Shown here: positions 22,293-35,032 of the stretch, piece by piece
Position numbering within the stretch: position 1 is the first letter of the stretch
Layout of the letters: each line of letters opens with the position of its first letter
DNA from: Paramecium sonneborni
Lineage: Eukaryota; Ciliophora; Oligohymenophorea; Peniculida; Parameciidae
Direction: 5' to 3'
Length of the DNA: 64,000 nt
NCBI GenBank assembly: GCA_905182985.1
Contig: CAJJDN010000061.1
Span: 150,799 to 214,798 of the forward strand
Translations under genes and position numbers: made by a program
Notes under the pieces: generated by a model
What the model was told of the DNA's origin: nothing
Seen by the model: the letters and a program-made list of their open reading frames with translations, nothing else
Databases searched by the model: none

Positions 22293-25200
22293 ATGATATA
22301 AATTATTAATGATGATCTTATTCCATAAAGTATTAAGGCTAATTCTCGCTTAAGGGATGCTTATATAAAATTTTAGGAACTTCTTTCAAGAGGCAAAATC
22401 AAATTGAAAATTGATAAGCAAATTAACTGTGATATTGCATAATAACTCTATTTCTTCAAAAATAAAGACACTCTCTTTTTCCAACACCCAGATAAATAAC
22501 AAGATTACTATGAAAGTTTGCTCAAAAATCTCACAAAACAAATTAAGTATTTTGAAAATATCAATTAGACCACAGAAAACTATTCCTTATGAAAAGCAAT
22601 TAATGTTATAAATCTAAGGATTGAATCAATAAAAATATACTCCTGATATTTTGAAAAAGGAAATTATTTTTTTCTATAAAAGGAAGATTTGTTAATTAAA
22701 AATTCGAAAATAGAGATCTGTTTAGTAAGAGGAAACTGTTTAAAGACCATAAGCAGAGTTGATTTATAAGCATAGATTATAGTTTATTGATAACTAAATC
22801 ATTAATTTATATCAAAGATTGGATAGACTAAGAATTGATGATGGAATTAAAAATTATTAAGATAATCAATAATAAGTGTTTAGTAATATATTTATTGATG
22901 ATGTTGAAATATATTTGAGAAATAAGATCTTTTTTGATAAAATTAAATTACCTTTGCGTAAATTAAAGTATGTTTGTAAATGGATGCATTTCTTAAACAG
23001 ATTTGAAATCTAAGAAAATGCCAATAAAATATTAAATAATTTAAGAATCTAAAATGCTGATTTAAATTAATCATATTTTAATGATATTGTTGCTAATATT
23101 GAAGGCAAATTAAATCTAAAATATTGTAAAAATATGTATTTATATAAGAAATGAGTAAAGATGTGGCAATGCAATTATAAGAATATTTGAAACCGCTTAA
23201 ATTTTCATTAGATGAAAGTAGAATAGCCTAAAGATTCGATCGAATCCCTTTAATAATTTTAACAGATTATGAAATGCAAAATCGTTTATATAAAACTGCA
23301 TCCAAATTTCTTAAAAATCCTAAGCAATTTGGTGAATAAAAATTAATATTTCATCTTTGTAACTTATAACATATGCTTGATGGATATTAAAAGTATCTCT
23401 ATGCATGGGATAAATCAGAAAAAAATGATTATGATGGCTATAGTGGCTTATAAAAGTTAACAATTGAACTTAGCGCTTTTGATGATTCAGAAGAATTAAT
23501 CAAATAATTGAATAATCCATTACCAATTTATCCAAAAATATCATTAGTTTATGTAAAAAATGATTGGAAAACACTTTTAAATACTAAAAACATTATTCTT
23601 GATGAATATTAAACCTTTATGTAAAATTAATTAAATTTTGTAACTGTTGATTCATATACAGAAAAATTGATTTAATTACTACCCATTAATTTAAATAAGT
23701 CCATGTAAGCCTATATAGATTAATAAATTAAATAGATTAGATAGGACAATTATGCACTCTTCAATATTATTGAAAATAATGATTATGTTGAATACACAAG
23801 AGAATCATTAAGATTAAGATAGATTAATGAACTTTATGAATAAATATCCAATAAAGAAATACATTATAGACATAAAACAAAGTTTAAAATTGATCTTGTT
23901 AAAGCATTTGAAGAATTAATGATTGAGTTAGCACCAAAAGAAACACATTTGCAAGCTTATTTGAGTACTATTGTTAGTAAGATGAGAGAATTTCATCGTA
24001 AGATATTTTATATAGTAAATGCTTTTTAATCAATTGAAAGAAAACTTACTTTTAGCTTACTTTCTTTGAGAGAATGTTAAATAAACACAACTATAGATTC
24101 ATAATTTCTTATAAAAGCTAATTCAGCTACAAAATCTGAATAAAATGATCCATAAATGAATTAAATTAATACTTCAAGAAGAAATGCAATTATTTCATAT
24201 ATTGATGCAACTGATAAATAAGCTTAGAAAATGAAAAAAAATATTACTCCAGAACTAAAGTATTCTAAGATAGAGGATGAAATTTTTTATTCTAATGAAG
24301 AATTACCTGATGTTTTTATAAGCTAAACAATATAAAATCCTATTTATGATAGTACTATTGATGAATTTTAAAAAATTATGAAAAGGATAGTTTAATCAAT
24401 ATCTATTTACATCAATAAATACGAAAAAATTAGTAGCATTAAATCTATAAATCCAATAGTTGATAGATTTTAATGTTCTCTTGATTGTTTAGAATAAGAA
24501 GCTATGTATTAATTTTAGAAATTAAAATTAATTTAATCTTACTTAAAGATATTTGATAATACAGTTGATTAATATCAAGCCTCAGAAATAATTGAAAAAA
24601 TATTTGAAATAATGCATGAAATTCCATTACTAGATTTAGAGTCATTTTACTTTAAAGATAGCTACATACTTAATTAAGAATTATTGAAAATCTAAAGAGA
24701 ACTTTTAGAATAATTAATAGATAAATAATAATAACATGAAATTTCATTAGTCAAATAAATAAATGAAAAATATATTAATATGAGAATACAATAGGAAGAA
24801 GTTGAAAGAGTTCTCAGTAGAGCTGAAACTCCAAAAGTTGAATAACAATCTTCAAAAAATTCAAAGCTAAATGAATAATATGATTATTACAATGTAAGCA
24901 ATAAAATGTCTTAAATATTTTAAGAACTTAATTCAACTAATAAACAATCAGCAATTAATTTAAATTCTGGTACTAAAGATTTTAAAATTATCGATCCTAA
25001 TGCTGTTTTACTTCCTTTTTAAATCTTAGAAGATTATGAAGGAATCAATTTTATAGAATCCTTATATTTAATTAACAATATAATGAAAACATCAAAAAAT
25101 AGCTTTTAAATGCTCAATTAATAATTTCCCTAAAATTCAATTTAAGGTTACCTTAGTCTTTAGATTGCCACTTTAAAATAAGCTGAAATATATTCATTTT

Positions 25201-28200
25201 AAGATTAAAAATTACCTCATATTAAGAAATTTCATGAAAACACATTTTTTGAATCTGAATATGGATTAATTTCGACATATTTTGAGAGAATTAAATAAAC
25301 AGTTTAAAATGACATTACTCCTTATATTCTGAATATTTCTTTAAATGATTTAGATAGGGCGTTAACTTAATAATAAATTTAAATATCAGATATTTTAGCA
25401 ATAAACAATCTTTTAGAGTATATAAGATTAAGGAAGCAATTTTTTAAAATTTAATTAGAAATGAAAGTTTAACATAGAATTCACAAAAAAATACTTGGAT
25501 ATGAAAAAATGAGCAAAACAAATGATTTATACTTTAAGAGTAATCTAATTGATTAATAGAGTCAATACAAGAAGAATTAATCAGTTAAATATTGTTATTC
25601 TCCTTTTTGTTTTGAAGTAGATGCAACGCAAGAGACCAATTTTCTTATGTTGAAATAGTATGAAATTTTGGTTTTTCAAGATGTGATAGAAGAATTTAGA
25701 AATATTATATTATATGACAAAATCAATGTTATGTTTCTTTAAACATAAAATGAGCTCAAATTTATTTTAATAGATGACTACAACAAAGCATAAATCGATC
25801 TAAAACATTTTACTTAGTTTGGTTACTTACCTCAAAACTCAAAGTTAACTATCAAACAAATAAATTAATATGAATTCAATGAAAAATTGTAATTGTTTAA
25901 ATTAAATATAATAGATTATTAGCTAATCTTCCTAAAAAGCCTTAAAATTTAGATGAATATATGAGATAAGCTAAATAGATAAAATCTGAATTATTTACTA
26001 TATATGTAAATAAATATAAGGAGAGATCAAGAGTAAATTCTGTTTAAAGTGATAAAATGTAGATTTTAAATTAAAAAAAAGATTAGAAGTATTAATTTAT
26101 AATATTTAGTTTCAAACTCTACTTAATAAAACGTTTAATTTAAGATTTTTTGAGCCTTACCTAGCATGAGGCTATAAAAGTTAATATTTTTAATACAGAA
26201 GCAAGAATAAAGAGAATTTTTTAAATTATACCAAATTCAAGCCAAATTGATAAGAATTTTTGGCTTTCAATTTAAGAATAATAGTAAGTTTATCTTTAGT
26301 AATTTAAAAATTTTGCTGATAAATTGTAAACTCAAATACACATAGATTAATTTTATTCTAGAGATGATTTTTAAAATCACACCAAGAATTATGATTAAAA
26401 TAGTGAGTTAAATAAATATTATTAAAACTTAAAACAATTTTATATTGAAGTATTGAGACATAATACAATATTTTTAAATTGGTTTGAGTTAATGCATATG
26501 AATGAATTGTATTTATTTAATCTTTCATTTGATCATTACGATTAAACTAAAGAGATTTTGTATTAAGGAAAACTTGGGAAAAACCCAATTAGAAGTGTTT
26601 TGGAATATGATAAGTAAGAAAGTTTAATAATAATTTAGAAATTAAATGGATTTAAAATAATGTATTTCAGATTAAGTTATAGATTAAAAACCTTTATTAG
26701 CATAGGCAATTGATAAAATGATAGACAAAATAAAATGTTTTTATTAAATAAATAAAGCATTTGAACCTTTTTAATAATAAATAGAACAATTTAAAGTGAA
26801 AACAAAATTTATTGAAATAATACCAGTAATAAAGTAATAATATTTAAATCTTTATTGTAAAACTTTTTACATATATAATTAATGCAAGTATTTAATATCG
26901 AAAGATGTAATAATCTATAATATTTTTAAGTATCCTGATTCCAAATATTGTTCATAGTATTAATTGATAAACTAATGTCTATTTTTATAGCATAGGTTTA
27001 GTTCAGTGAATTTAAATTTTTTCAAAACGATATATGTTAGATATTCAGATACATATAATATGAAGGAAAAGGATAGGTATACAAATTTCAAAAAAATACA
27101 TTCAAATATTTACACAGATTAGTTGAAGATGATTAGTTTAGTATTACCTATTCATAAAGAGAGACTTACTACTTTTTATAATAGTGAGCAAAATTAAAAT
27201 ATCAGTTTGATTTTATAGGTTCCTGGTATGATTGAGGTAAATGAAAAGATAATGATGAGAAAATAAAATATAACAGATTGTAAAGATTAATGTACTTCAA
27301 CAATTTTGTCAGAAACATATATTTTATTATAAAATCCATAAATTTTTAATATGAGTTTTATAGAGTTGAAATATCATTTTTGTGATTTAGAAAAACAATT
27401 GAAAGATTAAAAAATGACTTTGAAAGAATTGGTGTACAGTTAATTGACAAATACATCAATAAAGGCGATGAATGAAAATATTTAGTTATTACAATAATAT
27501 TTAAATACAACTCCAGAGATTGTTGAAAAAGCAGAGATTATGGATAAATTAGTTTCTAAAATAAATATTGCAATTCCAAGAGTGAAATTTATAAATAGTA
27601 TGTAAAGTACTTTAAGTTAGAAGAGTGGAGAAATTCATAATGCTTTGAAGATATCATTTATATAAGGATTTTTGAATAGATTGAGAAATAAATCAATTCA
27701 AACAAATCTTTTAGTTAGTGGAATGGGTTATTCAATCAGTTCATAAGATATAGAGGATTGTTTAAATATTTTAAATAGAGATTTATATACTTTTGCAGAG
27801 AATGAAATAGCTGCGAGAATGGAAACATTCAATTTAGTTTATGAATAGTAAAAAACATAAATAAAATAATTGAAAAGATAATTATAAGAAAAAACAATAG
27901 AAAATGAATAATTGAAATAATGTTTTGATGAAAGATTATCAGCATTAGTAATAGCAAAAAGTAATAAGATTTTATTTGATTTGGATATGTTATAATCTAA
28001 ATTCAAGGACTATTAAAAGTAATTTATTAATAATAATATTTAGATGTACATAAGGATTGGAAGAAAATATAAGAGAGTAGATTGAAAATAAATATAAAAT
28101 TAATGTTGAGTAATTAAGTTTTGAGAGAGATAGAGTAATTGAAAGATTTATGGATTTAAAATAATAATTGATAACTCTTTTTACTTAAGAAGTCTAAACA

Positions 28201-28835
28201 AATTAAGATGCTTTAATTAAGTTCATATAACAGAAAACCAATGAAATGCTTTCAGAAATTCCATTATACAAGAGATCTCATAGTTAAAATAATGATTAAA
28301 ATGAAATAGTTCATTAGGGTTAACATTAAAAAATTGAATTACTATTTGAACCATATAAATTTACAAAGGCTTTGCATTAGTTAAAGGAGAAATGGTAATA
28401 GGAAACTGAAGATTAGAAAATTAATTATGAAAAACAATTATCGTATTTTTAATAAATATAAATTTTAGATTTTATAAATCATAATGTTTAGAATTTGAAG
28501 ATTTGAAATTTAAATTGAATGAAAGTAAGAGAAGAGAAACTACAATGAAATTGGAGATAATAACTTTATAATAGACAATAAATTAATTAATAAAATAAAA
28601 GGATGAATATGCTGAATAAATTGATTAACTAAAATTTGAGAAAAAGCGAATATTGAAGGCTAATGATGATTATTAACAATAATTGAAACAATATAAAGAG
28701 AAATTTAAAACATAGGAAATTAGAAAGAGAAATGCAATATCAGTAGATAATTATTCAATGACATAATCAATTGTAGAGAGGAAAACTTTACCAAAACTAT
28801 TTAAAAGTGAACAAAAACCGAAATTAAAATTATGA
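22293..28835 (+). CDS. very large uncharacterised protein (2,133 residues), probably cytoskeletal
   Basis: Seven exons with introns at 22547-22568 (22 nt), 23129-23151 region (23 nt, GTAAAAATATG...ATATAAG), 25895-25914 (20), 26614-26638 (25), 28019-28043 (25) and 28443-28468 (26) give 2,134 codons exactly. Without the second intron the locus would read as two genes overlapping by four bases (ATGA at 23151), which I reject. The protein is helical, rich in Leu, Ile, Gln and Asn, with no signal peptide or membrane span. The last ~300 residues are a strong coiled coil (EEQ and QLKQYKEKFK-like heptads). I recognise no domain; size and style suggest a ciliary or basal-body scaffold, possibly of the CCDC162 type, but this is unverified. 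Confidence 0.65.
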
Positions 28836-28849
28836 TTAAATAATTTAAT

Positions 28850-30245
28850 ATGCAATAATAAACATACATTGAGAGTAGTTTCAGTAGTCATAGCAGTAGT
28901 AGTAGTGAAAATGAAAATAAAGATGTTCTTTTCTCACCTGTATATATGTTTTTTGAATACTTAAGTTTAGAGATGCTAATGAAATACAACTACTATCAGA
29001 GTAATTTGACATAACCAAGTGGTCCAAACATGTTTTGCCTTAACAATCTTAAGTAGAGAAGACACCAAAGCCTAATAAAAAATAAGTGGCCAAAAAAACT
29101 AAGATTAAAGTCAATACATCATCTTCCATTTCACCTTAGAAAAAGAAATCGAAAATCAAGAGAGTATATAGACCAACCCTCTATGTAGCCCAAAATGAAA
29201 GACATTAAGCCCTTAAATTTAGAAAGTGAGAAGCATCTGTTTTTTGCCATGAAAGCTGCATACAATCCATAATTTGAATATGTTGAAGTTAAGGTTTCAT
29301 CTAATTAATATTCAAAAGGAACTTGGATTAGAATAACCTCATCGTAAATATGAAGAAATTGCATTAAAAATTATTGATTAATGTATTAAAGAATTTGGTT
29401 CTGATTTGAAATATGCTGAATAAGAAGGAGGCAAATTATTATCAATTGAAGAAACTGAACATTTCTTTAATGATTATATTCATAAATTAGGGGTTTAAGA
29501 TTTGATTTCTTATGAATTTCAAGATCATACTGTAGCTCCTACTAGTGTTGTTCATAATCCAACTGATGGTAAAAGCAAAGTAATTATTGGATTACCAATA
29601 AATTATCGAATTAATCGAATAGAAGGAGTACTCAATCATGAAATTGGAACTCATTTTATTAGAAAAATTAATGATAGATAATAATAATGGTACAAAAAAA
29701 GGTATAAATTTAATTAATCAAGAGCTAAATATCATTTGGAACCATACTTAAAACATGAAGAAGGATTAGCTGTACTTAATCAAGTTCTTCCTCAAGCTCT
29801 TAAATAAAAAGGCAAACCTTATTTATTTATGGCAGCTTTACATTATATTTCTGTATAAATTATTAATAATTAGTCTATTATGGCTAGTTAAATGAGTTTT
29901 GCTAAACTATTTCATGAATTAAGATACTTTATTTAAGATGATGAAGCTAGATTTAGAGAATGTTTAAGAGTTAAAAGAGGATTGAAAGATACATCTTAAC
30001 CAGGAGGAATGTACAAAGATTAAGTTTATCTTACAGGAGCCATTAAAATTTTAAAATATAGAGGAAAATTAAATTTTATTCATTTACTTAGTGGAAAGAT
30101 AACTATTAAGGATTGTATTCGATTAGGAGAAATTGGATAAATATTTACTAAAAATATCTATCTTCCTCCTTTTTTACAAGATTTAGATCAATATAAAAAA
30201 GGATTGGATAAAATTGCTTAATAAAATTTCATTAATTTTGTATGA
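28850..30245 (+). CDS. MATCAP-type metallopeptidase (tubulin tyrosine carboxypeptidase, DUF1704/KIAA0895 family)
   Basis: Introns 28940-28965 (26 nt), 29164-29188 (25 nt) and 29294-29318 (25 nt) give 439 residues. A Ser-rich, then Lys-rich basic head (possible microtubule binding) precedes the catalytic domain. The zinc motif HEIGTH lies at 29637-29654 in GVLNHEIGTHFIRKIND, followed by EEGLAVLNQ and the conserved C-terminal block GGMYKDQVYLTGAIKIL ... LSGKI. This is the signature of the KIAA0895/MATCAP family, shown in animals to remove the C-terminal tyrosine of alpha-tubulin. Substrate in this organism is inferred. The third intron's start could be shifted a few bases upstream without changing the frame. 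Confidence 0.85.
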
Positions 30246-30571
30246 TAAGAATATTAATTTAATAAATTTATTATCAAATGTTAAAATAATTCAAAATTTT
30301 CGTTGCTCTTCTGACTGTATTTTAATTTTTACAATTTATAATAATTTCATTTAAATATTATTGAATATTATACTATTTAAAGTATGCATTAAGTTTCTCA
30401 TCATTTAAACTTTATTCTAGAATGACTTAAATCACTATATTATTTATTTAAAAAAATTACATTTTAATAAGTTCTTACATAAGACAAAGTTATGTGTATC
30501 TTTTATTTCTTATAAATAAGAAACTATTAAACTTAATAATCCATTTTCATAAATTTCAATACATTATTCAA
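30246..30571. other. intergenic stretch, no gene seen
   Basis: A+T-rich sequence downstream of the MATCAP-type gene; short frames only. Confidence 0.4.
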
Positions 30572-31526
30572 ATGTACTTTAATTGCAAAGATGATATAAA
30601 GCTTCTATTTGATGGTAAAATACTTTCTTATGTTCTAAAATATTTTCAACTATAAATACCTTCTAATTTCATCAATTCTAAAAAATAAAAAGGAATTTTA
30701 TTAAAATGAATATCATCAATCATTTCTTAATTACATATAGAAAATAGATTTTTTAAAATTAATGATGCTTACAAACGAATGCAATTATTGATTGTATTAT
30801 AATCAATATGATTTTCCAAAACTTATAATGATTAAAATAAAATTTATGGATTAGTTTGAAAAACAATCAATTTTTATTTATCTGATTACTTTAATATTTC
30901 AGCAATAATTTATAATGCACTTATTTATAAAGATGAAACATCTTATATTAAAAATGCAATTTATATTATTATTTTCCAAATATTTTAGTATTTAGTTAGA
31001 TCAAAAGGAAGTCCTGACTTTGAGATGAAAAGATTTAGAAAATAAATAATTTATGATAGTAGCGAATACTAAATTTCGTTAGAAGATTCTTCTTATTGTA
31101 TATCTAGATCCAGATAATTAATAAGTAATAATTTCTTACATAATTTTTCTAAAATAGTTAATAAGAGTAATTTGTTTTAATCAGAAAATGTGAGAGTATC
31201 AATTTCTACAAAAGTAGTTATCAAATATACTAAAGAGAGCATACAATGGTCATCATACTCTATTTCAAGGTTTAATACCTTAAGCGCAATTTATATTACA
31301 TTTAAATTTAGAAGAGTTTCTTTAGAGATTAGAGACTTTTTAGCTATCGATCCTAAAATATATTGAATTTCAGTAATATAATTTAGATCCTTCTCTTTAT
31401 CATAAGCTTACAATAATCTCTATCCGAGGAAAAATTGTACAAAAATATTTTAAAATTCTTGATCTTGATACTAATCTACTATTTGTTGAAGTTACTTTAA
31501 GTTAGAATCTGTTAATTACTGATTGA
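30572..31526 (+). CDS. uncharacterised gene, exons only partly resolved
   Basis: Coding sense is clear in the second half. One frame covers about 30876-31187 (SAIIYNALIYKDE ... YLVRSKGSPDFEMKRFRKQ) and, after a 25-nt intron at 31188-31212, continues NGHHTLFQGLIPQAQFI, LNLEEFLQRLETF, YNLDPSLYHKLTIISIRG to TGA 31524-31526. The first half (from ATG 30572, MYFNCKDDIKLLFDGKILSY) reads as protein but contains a TGA at 30707-30709 and a junction I cannot place. After TGA 31524 the same frame stays open for 45 codons to 31664. No domain recognised. Start and 5' exons are uncertain. Confidence 0.4.
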
Positions 31527-31738
31527 AAATATTTGTTATTAAACTAGGAATGTCTTTTGTTATCTAAATTTAATCTGTTTTCAGAGGTGAATTTTATCTT
31601 TCTATACTTAATTCATTTTCATGTGTTTAAGAGACAGAAAGCATCTAGTATCTGGCATTCATGAAATAAGTATCTAATCGTTACCGTCTTATCTATTATC
31701 GAAATTATTCTTTTTTAAATTATAACATAATATAATAA

Positions 31739-33097
31739 TCAATGACTTGTTAATTTAACTATAGTGTAGATAAATGAACATAAACCTCCACAAATTCCAA
31801 ATGAAAGAATACCATAATAAGTAAACTTACTCTTTCTTTTCGTTTCATCTTTTTCAAAATATTTTTTATGAATCAATATTGGAAATAGAAAATTCAGTGA
31901 AGCTCCCCCTATAGCTCCTAAAATATTTACAAAATATGCAAATTTAGGAATAGAATATCCTATTAATCCAAGTATTAAATTAATAAATGATCTAATTGCT
32001 AATCTTCTAAAACTTGAGTATTTAAGTTCTGGATTAATATAGTTTTTTAACTTTTCAATTCTTTCTATTTATTGAAATGCTGGTAATACTTATAAAGGGT
32101 ATGAACAAATCAATCCAAAAGCATAACATACTTGTATTACATATGATAAAGGGTTATTATCAAGACAAAATAAAATTATTTATTGACTTTCCATTCTACT
32201 ACCCATACCCCATACTGATAATAATGTAAATCCAAGAAACAATCCCAAATTAAAATAAGAAACAACATTAAAAAGCTAACCTATTAAAAAGAACTTCTTA
32301 CATTTTTAAATTAAGAAGGTTCTGACATAGTAACTCTAATTGCAAATGCAAGTGGAAGAACTCCAAAACCATATGCTGTTACTCCTATAATCATTGGAAA
32401 CTATTCAAAATGTGCTAAATTCATCACATTTTCTCTAATTCCTTCTCCTTCTAGTATTTGATAAAAGTTATAAACTAAACTAAATAATTCAAACTTGATT
32501 ACATGTAATATAAACTAAACCAATAAGAATAAGAGTATTCGCAAATAAACTTAATTTTGCAAATCTAGCCATATTATCAATAAAAGATAGAGGTAGTACA
32601 ATACAGAATGCCATTATCAAATATATCCAATTACCTGCTCCAGATTAACTATCAGCATTTGAAAATATATGAGCGAAGAAAGAAATAAAGAATATCAAAT
32701 ATGCAACTGCCTTTCCTAATTAATAGGCAATCAAAACAACTTTTGTTACTTATTTCCCCTTTTCACCATATGTGACTTCTGCCACTTCTGTAAGACCTTA
32801 ATTTTCTTTGTTTTCTGCGTTTGCTACTTCTATTAGATAATGAACGCATAACATTAACATATATGCACTTATTAAAAAGATAAATATTGCTAAAAGCCAA
32901 CCTCCAACATAAAAACTGAATGGCATTGCCAATATTCCTGATCCTACATATCCTTTTATAAGTGTCATTGCACTATCTTTATATGTACCTTTAACAGGTG
33001 CCTTACCTGTATATGGCTTCTCATGCATATAAACTTAATCAAAGTCTTACTTCTGTTCTTAGTTTTAGTTATTAACAATCTCATATACTTGAGACAT
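31739..33097 (-). CDS. amino acid/auxin permease (AAAP, SLC36/38-like) transporter
   Basis: Introns 32494-32515 (22 nt) and 32276-32301 (26 nt) give 436 residues with an exact codon count. After a hydrophilic head comes the family hallmark of the first span: TLIKGYVGSGILAMPFSFYV, followed by about ten further hydrophobic helices. Conserved late features include ILFCLDNNPLSYVI, FGLICSYPLQVLPAF, the basic loop before FINLILGLIGYSIP, and ILGAIGGASLNFLFPILIH. Such carriers move neutral amino acids, often with protons, at plasma or lysosomal/vacuolar membranes. Substrate cannot be told from sequence alone. The gene is convergent to the unresolved gene upstream in the window. Confidence 0.9.
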
Positions 33098-33374
33098 TTT
33101 TTTAAATAAATAGATTAATATAGCAATTCTTAATCAATTTATAAATGTTTAAATCATCACTCTCATCTTTATATCATCTTATACCATTTATGTAGTTCCT
33201 GTATAGATTAAGAATCTTAAATTTTTGAGTTTGTATCAAGCATCAAATATTTATGAATTCAATTAGGAATTTGTATTCTTTTTATAATTTATACTTGATA
33301 TACTTAAGTGCATTATTGAAGTATAGATTATAAATACTAACTGAGAATAATAATAATCTGAATTAATATAATAG

Positions 33375-33661
33375 TCATTATTAATTCCTGCGCACATTTT
33401 TATTGATCGGATATTAGGGTTCACCAGTAACTTCATCAAGATCTGGTGCTGCTTCATGCTGAATAATTTTGAAATTCTTACTCTTGCTTCCAAAAAGAAT
33501 TCATTATAACCTCTAAACACTGTATAGACATTATATGCTATAAGACATAAGATTCCATTCACAACATAAACATGAGCTTTGTTAGCCATCTTAAAGCCTT
33601 TAGTCTCTGCCTTTGATAAAAAGGCATCCAATTTTTTCCAAATCATTATAAAAAATAACAC
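33375..33661 (-). CDS. small single-span membrane protein, unknown function
   Basis: Two exons (intron 33459-33481, 23 nt, GTA...CAG) give 87 residues. A basic/hydrophobic head (MLFFIMIWKKLDAFLSKAET) and one membrane helix (VYVVNGILCLIAYNVYTVF) are followed by an acidic-then-basic tail, FLEARHEAAPDLDEVTGEPQ and NKNVRR. The exact codon count after splicing supports the model. The shape recalls small mitochondrial inner-membrane subunits, but I recognise no family. Confidence 0.55.
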
Positions 33662-33775
33662 AATTATTTTTTAGAATATCAGAATTCAATAATATTGAAA
33701 AACTTGATAAATTTTAGAAGAATATTAAGATTAATTAAAATTATCATTTACAAATCAATCTTATTGATATAAATT

Positions 33776-34827
33776 TCATTTCTTTTATAAAAATTTAAGT
33801 AATTAAGTTCCTTAAATATTTTTTAAGCGACCATTAGAAATTTATTTTTATAATGCCATTAAATTCTTACCTACTTATTCAAAACTTTAACTAGAAACTA
33901 TTTATTCTTATTTTTAAGATTCAAACTATTATAATATTTATTTAATTAACCTTTGATTGTCCCTTATATTTCATTAATTACAATTATTTTTCAGGACTAG
34001 CTGTTTACTATTACAATTCATATGTTTTATCTGTTTTATCTGATCTTTAAAGTTTATGACGCACATTTTCCCTTTGTCTTTCTGTTTCTGTCATTTTAGA
34101 TTCATTAAATTGTTAGGTTTCATCGTTTATTCTCTGCAACCCTAATTCTTTTTTTGCTGACATTTATATTCTTCCTTTGGAAAGTGATCTATCAGCATCA
34201 GTGTGACAAACCTTTATGAAAGTTTTGAAATTTGCCTCATAAGTAGAATTTTGATTTTATTTTTAAGCTTTATTTTATACAAATTTCCCCAACCTTTCAA
34301 AAGCAGAAGGAGTTTTCCTATGGATAATTTCTCTAGGAGAGCTATCTTAGAGCTTTCTGTTTTAGTCCTAAAAATATTCAATAGATACTTTAATTATCTA
34401 TTCTAAACATCGTATTTTATCTTAATGCTGTTAAATTATGAGATCTTTTTCAACAATAATTTCATCAACTTTTTACATCAAAGCTTCGATTTGCAATTTC
34501 TACTATTGCTCTACTCTGAAATGAGTACGTATTTAAGCTTCAAGATTTTGTATTATTGATTCATAATCATTATTAATATGTTCTTCTAATTATTCTTCAA
34601 ATAATATCTTGATTCTATTGTGGTATTAAATAATATAGCAACCGATTCAAATAAGCTACAATTTATAGTATGTATTCATATTAATATTTTTCAGACTATT
34701 CACAAATCTCTTTAGTAGTTTACTTATTCATTTATTAATATGCTTTCACAACATCCTAATAAGAAAAACATTATACTTTATCAATAATATCGAGTACATC
34801 TATTAATAGTTATTTTATACTTTCCAT
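33776..34827 (-). CDS. coiled-coil protein, 332 residues
   Basis: Introns 34615-34642 (28 nt) and 33926-33950 (25 nt) give an exact 333 codons. Residues ~1-150 are coiled coil (MESIKQLLIDVLDIIDKVQC, EEQLEEHINNDYESIIQNLE, QQQKLQIEALMQKVDEIIVE). The rest is Ser/Lys/Gln rich and probably disordered, with short basic clusters (TERQRENVRHKLQRSDK). No catalytic or membrane signature. Cytoskeletal or basal-body role is possible but only by analogy. Confidence 0.6.
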
Positions 34828-35032
34828 ATATATATATATAAATTAATAAAAAGCATAAGATACTTATAGTAGAGAAGAGAAGGGAAAAAGATTGTTTAGA
34901 TAGTATTGATAAGACATAGACCTAATTAAGTATAGTTTGTATTAATTATCTAATAATAAGAAATTAATTTGAGAAATTATGCAATAAAAGATGGACACTG
35001 AAATTTATAATTGATAATTAAAATATATATAA

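Noticed and set aside
23151..23154. Two genes overlapping by ATGA (stop of one, start of the next)
   Set aside because: A 23-nt GTA...AAG intron just before joins the two frames into one gene with an exact codon count, and such operon-like overlaps are not expected in a ciliate.
34835..34850. TATATATATATA run upstream of the coiled-coil gene at 33776-34827
   Set aside because: Too common in DNA this A+T rich to be called a promoter element.
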